A stretch of 64,000 bases of DNA from positions 82,447 through 146,446 of the forward strand of contig WEDG01004631.1 in the NCBI GenBank assembly GCA_017591395.1, given 5' to 3'. This DNA is from Schistocephalus solidus (taxonomy: Eukaryota; Platyhelminthes; Cestoda; Diphyllobothriidea; Diphyllobothriidae). The notes under the pieces were generated by a model, which was given only the letters and a program-made list of their open reading frames with translations, was not told the origin of the DNA and made no database searches. Positions 12,431 through 22,570 of this stretch are shown here, piece by piece. A program made the position numbers and the translations under genes. Positions within the stretch are counted from its first letter, which is position 1. Each line of letters opens with the position of its first letter.

Positions 12431-13397
12431 GGCTTCGCAAAAACCAAACAGTGTATTAGCCAAGAAAGCGCTGACATAGAAGCTTGAATAAAGTAAATGT
12501 ATGCGAGTTTGATCTCAGTCTGTAGGATGCTGTCGTTGAAGATTTTGAATTTGTGGAAACGTCGCTTAATAACGCAAAATTCGATAAATTATTATATTTT
12601 TCGTCCTGTTATATTTCTGTTGACTTTAGTTTAACCCTTCAAATTTGATGGAAGTTTTGGTGCCCTTAAATAGAAAATTGTCTGAAAAACATATGTGTGC
12701 TCGATCGTCTGTCTTTAATTGTTCACCGTCAGAAGATGGCTAATACAGTTTGAGGTTTGTTGGCCTTATCGTTGTAAGGTACAATTTCCCTCGTCAATTC
12801 AGCCGTGAAATGTTTTTTTTTTACTTCAAGATTCGCTACAAAAAAATGAAAGATTGCGCTGATTTCAGAGATTTATCAATAAGTAGAAAGATTGTTTGCT
12901 TATTTGATTGCGCAGATGCGCTTTGCCAACATTGTTTAGCGAAAGTTAAGGGTTACTGCTATCTCTGTTTATTTTTGGTAAAAAAAAACCAACAAAAATT
13001 ACTATCTTTTGCTAAAATGCCGATACGTTTTATAAGATTTGGATGCATTTAGCGAAATTCCGAGATATGTCATAAAGCAAAACCTTAAAAAGTTTTGCTA
13101 CGTTGCTGTTGTGTCCTTTTGACAGAAAGCCACCTCAAAAAATTCTACATAAGATATTTTGCAAATTTTACTAGTGTGCATCTATTCACAACTGACTATG
13201 AACGGAGATTTGTTTAACTTATCAGCAGAGAAACAAGTTTTTATGCAACCGTTTGAAACCACCTTTCTCACATTACATTATGTGAGATAGCGATTACTAT
13301 AGTACTGTTATCACAAAAATTGCTCTTTACTTCGCCATTTCAGAGCAATCACAATATTCTGTGTGGGAAATATTTTGTATCTTTATTTGAAACTCAC
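12431..13397. other. No gene recognised
   Basis: AT-rich. If the minus-strand exon at 13398-13614 is real, this stretch would begin its first intron. Confidence 0.35.
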
Positions 13398-13614
13398 ATC
13401 CATTCAAAGTCCGATAACTTTCCCGTCTTTGCTGCAACTTTTTCACATCAATCCTGAGTGCGGGGATGGGATGGTAGGAGTTTAGGAGAGGGTCTGTGTT
13501 CTTCGACTTATGAAGGCGATCCGTGAGGTATCTGTCTAGCTGATCAAAAAGCAGCCTTGTCTTATCTGACATGGACGAAAGCTCAGTATCGTCAGAATTT
13601 GTTGAAGCTGCCAT
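13398..13614 (-). CDS. Candidate first coding exon, unknown protein
   Basis: On the minus strand a frame opens with ATG in a strong context (AAGCCC before ATGG) and runs 72 codons, beginning MAASTNSDDTELSSMSDKTR. It continues with LLFDQLDRYLTDRLHKSK and ends near RRESYRTLNG. It closes at a good 5' splice site (GAT then GTGAGT, 13397-13392) in phase 1. The open frame continues about 23 codons past the donor before a stop, and that part looks less protein-like. Composition is charged and mixed, with a Ser/Thr/Asp-rich start and a likely helix (LFDQLDRYLTDRL). I do not recognise the family, and no downstream exon could be assigned with confidence. Confidence 0.45.
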
Positions 13615-14317
13615 GGGCTTGCGCTGGTTTGCGACTCTAATGGAGATCCAACGCTTTATTTTCTACAAAGGAGTGCAGATGAGCTCAAAATAGTCTTTCT
13701 CATAAAAACACTTTAGTCTGTGATAACAAGCTTGTGCTTTATCGAACATATTTTACAATATGCAGATCATATGCTTTTTGGTAGTTTGATGGTGTATGAC
13801 GAAACGCTTAACTAAATGTTTGACTTATATAGCGAAATTTTAATTTTTGACGAATATTCAATGACTGCTTGCTTCTGACAGTTGTCATCCTCTGCAAACG
13901 CTACAGAAAAAGGTAAAATCATTGGGGAAAAATATTACTGACTTTGTGCGAGAATGATTCTGCTATTTTACTTGAAGATCATTTAACCAATAAAAATAGT
14001 CAAGAAGGAAAGGCTGATCAGAGTCATTAGCGGTAACGGATTTAAATTCGGATCGATCCGAAAAGTCTCATGAGTTTTGTAGCGAGTAAGAGTATCAGGG
14101 GAAAAATACAAATTGTAAAGTTATTCCGTCTTTGCAATTGGTCGTTGCTTTGAAGACGGAGATGCGATCCCTGGAATATGGCATTAATTGGCCTGTCATT
14201 TCGGAATCTCTCGCGAAACTGTCATCAGAGACAGTCACAGAGGAGGGTGATGAAGGCGCCAGAGTGCAGTTTTGATGGGATGTAGTTGCCACACAGCCAT
14301 TATTTTTGCAACTCACT

Positions 14318-14352
14318 CTGATGATGGGTTGGGTTTGAAAATCCAAAACGTC
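14318..14352 (+). ncRNA. PLE-type hammerhead ribozyme remnant
   Basis: CTGATGA (14318-14324), a T, stem II arms GGGTT (14326-14330) and AATCC (14340-14344) fully paired with one G.T, then AAAACGTC (G12 changed to A; T16.1 and C17 kept). Same layout as the motifs at 45939 and 52172. No PLE coding remnant was noticed next to it. Confidence 0.5.
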
Positions 14353-14825
14353 ACGCCAATAAAAGTCATGTCATTCTTCTTCTTATTTTGAACTGCTTCG
14401 TGTAGCTCTTATGTTCGTCTCTGTTGTCCTTATCTTTGCTAATTAGGCTGAATTCGAGCCCCATGAGGCTAGCCATTAGCCTAGGAAAATTTTATTCATA
14501 ATTTTCCAGTGAGGTCTGTTGTCAATCTAGATAACTGGCTCTGTCGATGTAGATTGATTGGCATATTTCCATCTATATTACAGCCGATTTCGCATTTTCC
14601 TTATTTGCGATCACAAGTGCGGTCTGCTATACCGGTTATGCATGGGCCTAAAGATCAAAGTATATAAAATGAACGAGCCAGTTGTATCCTGGCGGTTGCA
14701 CAAGAGTTGGTTTTTTGCCAGGAGTTTAGCGTGCAGGACCAAAGTCCGAATCACAACCCCATTCACTACTTGAACACTTAAGTCCCTATCTTGTTCTTAC
14801 TAATTCCTCGAATTATTATTTTGAC
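14353..14825. other. No gene recognised
   Basis: Short anonymous stretch. CTTATCTTTGCTAATTAGG at about 14431 faintly recalls the SINE-H tail but is not callable. Confidence 0.35.
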
Positions 14826-14849
14826 ATATATATATATATATATATATAT
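14826..14849. repeat. (AT)n microsatellite
   Basis: Uninterrupted AT dinucleotide run. Confidence 0.95.
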
Positions 14850-14948
14850 GTTGGTAGACCCTTCCTAGATTAGGTTACGGTACAATCGCCTCCCGTTGCG
14901 CTTTGAGTTTTAATCAAGAGACCTCGCACGCAATTGCATATTTGAAAG

Positions 14949-14952
<4 letters not shown>

Positions 14953-15011
<59 letters not shown>
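14953..15011. repeat. (AT)n microsatellite
   Basis: Uninterrupted AT run of about 59 bp, ending ~30 bp before the first SINE-H unit of the tandem pair. Confidence 0.95.
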
Positions 15012-15012
<1 letters not shown>

Positions 15013-15072
15013 GAAGGAGTGCCAAGGTAAATATTTAAACCCCCGGGCGCCGCAGCGCCCAAGGTTGGGTAT

Positions 15073-15117
15073 AGCTTGCTGATGACGACTAATTAGCCAG
15101 AAATGGTTATTCCATTC
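15073..15117 (+). ncRNA. SINE-H hammerhead motif, first of tandem pair
   Basis: CTGATGA (15079-15085), GAAA (15100-15103), stem III ATGGTTAT, ATT triplet ending at 15111. Core nucleotides are intact, but stem I (GCTTG against CCATTC) and stem II (GAC/GCC) are partly unpaired. Confidence 0.5.
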
Positions 15118-15362
15118 TCCCTTGTCTTTGTCTATATCAATAGCCGTTATGCGGCTGTTGGCAGGGTCTAGAGTGAGCCCCAAGGCACAGTGGGACGAGT
15201 GAGTCCTGTAACCGATCGGTGAGCGCTCAACTACCATTTTGAATATTTCCGATCGAAACAGGCAAGACAACGAGCTCGTGGCGCAGTGGGTAGAGCGTTG
15301 GACTTCTGCCCACCAGGTCGCGAGTTCGAGCTTCGGGCGCCGTAGTGCCTGGGGTTGGGTAT

Positions 15363-15407
15363 GGCTGGCTGATGACGGCTAATAAGCCAGAAATGGCCAT
15401 TCCAGTC
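15363..15407 (+). ncRNA. SINE-H hammerhead motif, second of tandem pair
   Basis: GGCTGG (15363-15368) pairs with CCAGTC (15402-15407) with one G.T. Core CTGATGA 15369-15375; stem II GGC (15377-15379), loop TAATAA, GCC (15386-15388); GAAA 15390-15393; stem III ATGG/CCAT region 15393-15400 with A15.1-T16.1; H17 = T15401. Predicted cleavage is between 15401 and 15402. The only core-adjacent defect is C15376.A15389 at position 10.1-11.1. Confidence 0.65.
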
Positions 15408-15987
15408 TTCATTGTCTTTGTCGGTAATATAATGCTGCCTATATATGTATTTTAAATATACATATATATACCCATGAAGGCATGCCGACAAAGACTAGGA
15501 ATGTTAACTTTGCCATCACGCATAGATTATTCGTCGTCAGACAGTCAAAATTAACAACAAGTCGCATGATCTTAGGTTTCAAGCCGGCATAGGTGGTCAT
15601 TAAACAGCTATAAATCGAATCTCTACCACTGTGTGTTTTTCTGTGAAATGAGAAACATCTGGATTATTGGGATCTAATTTCAACAATGAGAAGTATCCTT
15701 ACTGAAACTTCAGAAAGAACCTATTAGTAGAAAATTCTTAAATGCGTAGGGGGGTGTAACGGCAATTGTTCCCCCATGAATAGAGTAATCTGATATTGTT
15801 TTCTTAAGCCGTAGGCTAGTGATTGCTGGACCCCAGCTCGGGATGCGAGCGTGCAACTGAGCCCTGTTATCTGTTGATTGTAACTGCGATTAGTGAGGAT
15901 GACGGAAGGGTGTTTAAAAAAACAGATTTCGTGAAATGTTCTTAACGTTTTGCATTGAGGCTCAAGGTAGAGCCCTTTTAGGGCAAC

Positions 15988-16200
15988 AGGCCGTGGCCTT
16001 TGACTAATTGACACTAGATGAAAAAAGCACTGGTTTGAGTCCCAGACCAGCTGAACTTGAGGTTGAGTTAGGCTGACTGATGAAGCCTCTTTATGCAGAA
16101 ATCGGCATCACAGCCTTAAATTTTCCAGTAACCCCTTTCTGCATACCTGCTTCTGATCTGAACACTCAACCCTAGGAGAGTACCACCAAATAAGGTCTTT
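15988..16200 (+). repeat. Diverged SINE-H copy with retained ribozyme
   Basis: Decayed tRNA-like head (GGCCGTGGCCTTTGACTAA... with B-box-like GGTTTGAGTCCC at about 16032), GAGGTTGAGTTA linker, then the ribozyme body 16071-16115. Outside the ribozyme the sequence is far from the other copies. Confidence 0.55.
16071..16115 (+). ncRNA. Hammerhead motif in a diverged copy
   Basis: GGCTG (16071-16075) pairs with CAGCC (16111-16115). Core CTGATGA 16077-16083; GAAA 16098-16101; A15.1-T16108 closes a short stem III; H17 = C16109, the canonical choice. Stem II is weak (GC/GC). Stem I is kept as full Watson-Crick pairs with bases unlike the other copies. Confidence 0.5.
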
Positions 16201-16384
16201 CTACTCGGTAAGCTCTTGTGTTTATGTACTCATGAAAAGAATTTAGGTTCAAGAGGATGTTACTCTGAAGGTTAAAGCCAAATGCTGTCAGTTGTCATAA
16301 AATGACTGAGAAAAACTGTCGTACTTAATTTCCAACAATTTCACGAAGAGCATTGGATGACCAACTGTAACATTCCCCAATGAA

Positions 16385-16680
16385 AAAGGCCAATCAACGA
16401 GTCTGTGGTTCAAGTTTTGGAGCATTGAACTTCTAATCAACAGATCACGGATTCAATCCTCGGGTGGTACACTATCTAGGATTGGACATGGCAGGCTAAG
16501 GATGGCTAATGAACCAGAAATGACCATTTTTATCTCCCTTGTCTGATTGGGCAATTTTTTTTCTGCCTTACATATTATTATCGCTATTTGGCTGCTTGCG
16601 GGCCTCGAGATTGCGTCCCATGGCAGAATGAGATGAGTGAGTCCTGTAAGCGATCGATGAGCATCCATCCATCAGAAGTC
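16385..16680 (+). repeat. SINE-H copy followed by 5' part of a next unit
   Basis: Head variant B (GTCTGTGGTTCAAGTTTTGG, then GAACTTCTAATCAACAG), B box GGATTCAATCC at about 16448. The ribozyme is mutated (CTAAGGA for CTGATGA, GAAA kept); tail TCTCCCTTGTCTG. Then, head-to-tail, comes the 5' segment of another unit (16580-16670). Confidence 0.75.
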
Positions 16681-19600
16681 AAATCTCGCTTAGCTGATCT
16701 ATGCAGCATCATAAAATTGGAAAAACACATGTCTGATCTATTATCGTGGATACGTGCTGAGAGAACTGCAAAGTAATCTCAATTGCAATGTTGTAATTTA
16801 AAAAAAAACGATATCAACCTGGGGTTAAAGAACTTCAGATAAGCGTAATCTATTTTAAAACATAATGATATGCAAACACCGTAGTTGAGTCCAATTTACT
16901 AACTGCAAATAATCGCGTAATGCTTACACCTGTCTATGCAACCGCATTTAATGTTTTACATACAAAACTGTTACGCAGTCAGTTTAAGTTTGAATGTATA
17001 TTTCAATCCATTTTCTTGAAATCGCACAATCAAACTGTAGAGTAATTGAGGTTGTCCGGAATCTACCATATATAATCTTCTCAACATGCTAACGGTGGTC
17101 TCAACATACGACATAACAAAACTAATTGAGTGCAACCACTCTCTAATTACTGAAAAAATCCACGCACCAAAGTAGTTAAAATACTTATGAACATAATTAG
17201 GTTTACAGCGTGCTTCCGATTAAAGCCATTTTTCACGAGCTAACGTCTCAGTGAAGGTTAGATTGTCAGCAAAAAGTCAGAGAACGCAGTCAACACTAGA
17301 CGAAGAACTCCATAACAAGAGGAATTCGCCTATAATTGTGGCAACGACTGCAGTAGTTCTTGCAAATGTTTGTTGTTCTAAAAGAATTTTACAAATTTCA
17401 GAGACAAAAAGTTGTTAAATATTTGAATTATCAGAGAAAATAACAATGATGAAATGAGAAAAGTGCTGGCAGAAGCGAAAGCTAGTAGTGCGACAAACAA
17501 ATCCCGTCAATTGTCATGTTTAATTACCAAGCAGCAACATTAACGGTCATGAAATTCAAGCCGTTATCACCGATGTTTAGGTGGTGCATCAGATAGCCTA
17601 ATATGACCACAGCATAAAGTATGACCCACGCTGAAACTTAACGCCAAGTCATCAGTTAAACCATGTTATCACTGACACGTTTGAAGTCTTTGGGCAATCA
17701 TCGTTTTGCTCTAAGGAATATCAACAGATACAAGGGATAGTGGTATGAGCATTTATGGATCCCTGGCTTTCATCAGCTGGGCATACTCGACACTACGTAT
17801 GGATGGGTCGATCCCGGATTTGCAGTCATCGGACGTTTAGCGCTGTAACATTGTGTCGCAGACACGTTGTTTTGTTAGCTGAGATAAGAAAGTATGAACT
17901 ATAGTGGAAGTACGTTCGTTGATGGGGAGGCGGGGTCCAGGGCGACAGGGAAGATTTATAGGTAGAAGAGACGCCGAAGACAAGGGAAACTGAGATGGAT
18001 AATTTAACTTAGTAACTGCTTTCAGCTGGTCAAACCCAATTTTCAAATATTGGTTTACTGCTAAAAATTTAAAATCAGCGATCCGACCCATGTAAGCATT
18101 TACTAAGTCAAGTTCGGCAAAATTAAGCTTTCGATTATTCATCATTCGGCCTTAACAGTAATAAAAAGTTACTGTAAAGCATAAGTTAGCCAAACTTGAC
18201 TTCCTAAGTGTTAAACATTTACTTCATATTTTTGAAGTCAGACACATTTTAGCAGAAACATTAGAATCTTCAAATACCATTGAATAGGAAGCAATTTGAT
18301 ATTTCTTACAAACACCAAGGCAAGCATTAGCGACAGAAGTGGAGGTTCTCGTGAACATCGGACGAGGACAAGAGGCCGGAAACTGCAAAGGCTGATTAAA
18401 AAGTAAACTAGTTAAGCTGTTTCTCTTTCTCGTCAGATGAAAAAAATGTTCACGAAAAGCAAACAACCTTTGAAATAAACGATCTTTTGAGAAAACCATT
18501 TGTGATAAAATAAGAAAAAGTATTCGGTAGTGATTAGCCTGCCTAAGGACGCCTGCATCCTCTCAGTAGCAGGAAACATTTTCTTAACCTCGCACTGCGT
18601 TTGTAATTCTTCATCACAGAGTCCTCAAAATGTGCCAGGAGTGAGTCACAATATAACTCCTCTATTCCCTTGGGTGAGAAGCTTCCCATAGCCATATTAT
18701 CTGATTAAGTAAACGCATTTTGCCAGTGCTGTGTTAAAATTACTGCCACCGGCTGTAAGTACTCTGGGGTCTAGCACGATTTTACTCTCCGAGGCTGGAA
18801 CTTTCTACACTTCTTACTTTACAGGAAAGTGCCATCATATTCCCCAATGTCAAGATTTCTTTCCATTTTATTTTATGATGTGCATCTTATTTTCTGCATA
18901 AGATGAGCTAGTTCATGTAATTGCAACCAAAATCCCGAAACGTGATTTCGTTTGAAAAAAATTACTTAAAAAGCGCTTCAATATGAATTACCCATGCAGA
19001 ATAATCCCACAATATATTTTGCAACTCAGGATGCCAGATTTGAAACGAAATTCTTTTCGGTCGCCTGGACATTTCCAAATGTCAAAAATCGATTGCTGCA
19101 TCAATATAGAATTTGGTAGTGATTTGTTACTGTCCGTATAAATTCAAATATATTTATGTCCAAAAATGACTTTTTTAACACGTTGGTAGGTTATCACGTC
19201 TATTCATATATTATACTTGCAGAAAGCGTAGCTTTCGATTTTAGTAAAGGTTTTTATTAGGAGGTTTACGAAGACTGCAATTTTCATTCATAAGCCATCA
19301 TATCTGTTAACAGCGTATACATCATCAACCACACCCTTTAAAAATCTGTATGAGCACTATATAAGGTATGTCTAACAACGTGGAAAATGTTTTATTTTTC
19401 TTAGACAGAATGCATACAACATGCCATTTGGAAACAATATACTTATTACAAGCATAACTATAAAATGACACAAGGTAATGCCCACTTTATATAAGAGAGA
19501 TGGCGTAGTTTGTGGATGTTTTACAGATAAAAGTGTTTGAATTATAGACAGCGAAATCAATGGGAAGACTGTATTCTGTTTAAACAGTCAGTTTATCCGA

Positions 19601-19988
19601 GCAAAAAGTTTGCAAGCAGCCGAGAAAAGCTCGTTCGAAGGTCTGCCTGAAATATCTTGGGATTATGCGAAACGATAATTAATAGTAAAACCCTATTCAA
19701 GCAATATTTTCGAATTGACACACTTCTGAATTTTTGTTCAAATTTCATGATATTGCGAGTTTACCATATTAACCGTATACATAGGAAATAGGCTATTCAA
19801 TTTTCTCAATGTTCATCATATCAAATTTGAGCAATTTATTATGAAAAATATTTGCATCGTTGATCCTTAGTCTTCTAAAGTTGTTTAACGAAAGATCTAT
19901 CGGCTTCAGATAAGTAATATCGTAGTTATAAATCCTGACATCAGGCAATCTATAATAAAACATTGTGATTGATTTTTAATACTTCCAG
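16681..19988. other. No gene recognised
   Basis: Anonymous AT-rich sequence. Minus-strand open frames at 17837-18145 and 18224-18499 have no recognisable motif and no convincing splice frame. Confidence 0.4.
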
Positions 19989-20135
19989 CGACGATGCCAG
20001 TTAAAGACACTGAAATATATTTAGGCATTTTGTGTCACGTTATGAAGCGGCGCATTAGGGAGTCCCACAGCGTTCCCCACGCGCTTTCTGTACCTAGCCG
20101 TATCTTGTGGAAACACAGTTATTCGCAGGAAAAAG
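19989..20135 (+). CDS. Candidate internal or first exon, unknown protein
   Basis: A 3' splice-like site (TTTTTAATACTTCCAG ending 19988) and a good 5' splice site (AAAAG then GTGAGG, 20136 on) bound 147 bp. One frame is open throughout: MPVKDTEIYLGILCHVMKRR, then IRESHSVPHALSVPSRILWK, then HSYSQEKG, with its ATG at 19994. The frame stays open past the donor to 20272. No family recognised; a chance open frame is possible. Confidence 0.33.
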
Positions 20136-22434
20136 GTGAGGTCATAACAAGTGAAATGGACGTGACCAGCATTCATAGCCATTCTGGCCAGCTTCAATTC
20201 CTACTTTACCTTGCCATTACGATTCTAGCGGATGAAACTGGTGTCCATACCAAGTTGTTAGACGGTCGCTGAGCCTAATTTTGGCTTTTCTGTTTATGCT
20301 ACTTATGTCGGCTTTTCATTTATTTTATCTGTACGCTTAGAGTTCTCTGGAAGATTCTTTTAAGCGGAGACTGTGAACGATCCATCACTTGGAAATGACA
20401 GCACAAAAATTCCAGCATCTGCTTTGAAAAATTATCCTATGCTTCGGCGAAGACACTGACATTTGTAAGCCAAAATCTGTCCAGATGCTTGGTGACCATG
20501 AACCTAATCTACATACTCCACTGGTATAGTGCGTATCTCTGCTAACAGTATTAAGCTTTTCATCTAATGGTTTCCCCGGATAATGGGAAAGTTTAAACTG
20601 ATTATGTTTTCTAAAACAGGAAAAGTACATGGTAAATAATGGCATTAGTCATGTTTTACCTGTCTTCAAATAGGTGGATATTTAAATTTAGCAAACCGCT
20701 TACCTGTATAATATAAAATGCAAAATTAATATCAAAAAATCACTTAGCCCACTCAGTTTCAGTCTCTGGACCCACATCCGTTTTCCCCGCTATGTTTATG
20801 GAAAAAGCGCTTAACCGCTTCCATGAAAAGGAATTTTCGGTATGCGATAAATTTTCGTGAGGCCTTTTATCTGCGGAAGCCACAGAAAACAGCATTCCAT
20901 CTTTGGTTTTTTCCTTCAGCAAATAGGCGGTGACCATTTAAAACAGCTTTTAACAATGCAAATGCCAATTACCTCCTGTTCGCAGGCAAAGCGAGGGTCA
21001 GGCCATCATTGGGCGACGTAATTTTCACATATCTGACAAGCTTGGCTCCCTACAAGTCTACGTGAGTCTTGAAAAAGAGCTCCATAAGCTACTTGGTGTG
21101 AACGCCACAACCTGACCTGTCCATCTCGGTAATACCATTTTTCAATTTTCTATTTCCATTTTTGAGTTTGAGTATTCAAGTTTAGTTATACGCGGCAGAA
21201 AACGAAAATCTATTAATATGTCTAAGTGACCTTTATAATGTTTATGATACGCTTCGAGGACTTACTGTCTGGTATGGTCATTTCCAAGGTAGTAGCTGTC
21301 GACAGCCAGCTTTACTCAATGCTGGGTCTAAAGTATTTGGGATTCAAGTTCATGCGCTTTATTTACTTAACATTGAGCAATTTACTGCTATGCATTTTGA
21401 GGCCGAAACACATAGTTTCTTCATTGTAGTGGCGAAATAAACACCACAAATGTTCATTCCAGTCTCTCCTTCATCGTTAAGACCCCCCTCCCTTACTCAT
21501 ACATTATCGATCGCTGAGCGACTGACTGCGAGGTCTTTAGGTTAAGTCCCACAAACTTAAATAATACAGATTATCCAATTATGATGAAACCGGGTGTGCT
21601 TTGTGGTTTGGTATCAAAGGAGGTTAAATGTCTTTGACAGCCAGAAGGCTAATATAATTTTCTCTGGTAGTTGTGAAGTTGTTTATAACGTTATTTTAAT
21701 CCGATGTCTTGTTCAGTGCGTGAGCTCAGCTGCGACGTGGTCCTACGTGTTGCTAATTGCTGTGGACGTCATGAGTGGCACAGAAAATGTGCAAGCTAAG
21801 TCACGTAGACAAGCTTCTGCTATGACGTCAATTATTGCTAATCATTGCTTTTGATGGCTATAATGTCAACGCTTGGGAAGAGAGGCGGCAGTAGATCTTT
21901 GTGTGCATTCAAACCGTACCTTCATAAATTAAAAGCCCTTCTCCTTACTTGTCCTAGGAAACGGTCTTAACGCCCTTATGGCGAAGCCTGCCACTGACTG
22001 CCCTCCGAACCTCGTACCAAATTTTCTATCAATTACCCAAAAAGCAGGGAAGACTAGAGTGAATCGTTTTCATGTACTTGCTGTCTTTAAACAAACGTAG
22101 TCCATGTAACCTTCGCCTCACGTTTAGTAGGCCTTGTTAAGATTGTCCCTTTAAATTTGCTTTGGTTGACTTAAAATCTTTAAGTTCATTGCTTTCTGCT
22201 ACTTGAACGATAGCAGTAACACTGTGCTACAAGGAGTCCAATCCATTAGGATTTGCAATGAGTTCAGGTGAGTAAGAACAATCAGGCAAAATTTAAACAC
22301 CACCCTACTGCGGATAACAAGAATCTGGCTTGTGAATCGATCATTAAATATCAAGGTAAAACACTTGAAGCAGAACCTCTCTTTGTAATTTAGGTAGCCT
22401 TGCACAAATTTCAGAAAAAGCAAATATCATTGAG
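20136..22434. other. Mostly anonymous; weak minus-strand frame
   Basis: A minus-strand frame at 20740-20937 (starting MVTAYLLKEKTKDGMLFSVA) has protein-like composition but no supporting motif. About 21450-21540 carries faint SINE-H tail (CATTCCAGTCTCTCC) and 5'-segment (ATCGATCGCTGAGCG) matches. Nothing else is recognised. Confidence 0.35.
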
Positions 22435-22570
22435 ACAACCAAAACCCTAACCTAACTGTTAAATTCTAACACTAACTGCACCTTTTACGCTATCCTTTGG
22501 AGCAAAGTTCACAAAAAAACCCTACCTTAACCATTATTATAACCTTATTCCTAACTTTTGCCTTAAAATT
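22435..22570 (-). repeat. Degenerate telomere-like (CCCTAA) tract
   Basis: Repeated loose matches to CCCTAACC, CCTAACCTAA, ACCCTACCTTAACC and ATTCCTAAC over ~130 bp. The C-rich strand is on plus. Divergent, so an interstitial low-complexity tract rather than a telomere. Confidence 0.6.

Larger units (their letters stand above)
15043..15445 (+). repeat. SINE-H head-to-tail dimer (head variant A)
   Basis: The 3' part of one unit (15043-15137: ribozyme and tail) runs directly into a complete second unit (15138-15445). The full unit, in order: 5' segment with GGACGAGTGAGTCCTGTAAC (15193-15212); tRNA-like head at 15272-15342 with A box GTGGCGCAGTGGGTAGAGCG and B box GAGTTCGAG; stem GGCGCC/GTGCC region; ribozyme 15363-15407; tail TTGTCTTTGTCGG; and TATATA end. 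The two CTGATGA cores are 290 bp apart, which gives the unit length. Confidence 0.88.

Noticed and set aside
12536..12563. GGAAACGTC with upstream CTGTCG
   Set aside because: Core and stems do not fit a hammerhead.
14095..14346. Minus-strand 83-codon open frame that looks exon-like
   Set aside because: It overlaps the plus-strand PLE-type hammerhead motif at 14318-14352 and has no coherent splice frame; more likely non-coding or repeat-derived.
15231..15491. Minus-strand frames over the 15-kb repeat
   Set aside because: Antisense reading of SINE-H, with the same peptide pattern at every copy.
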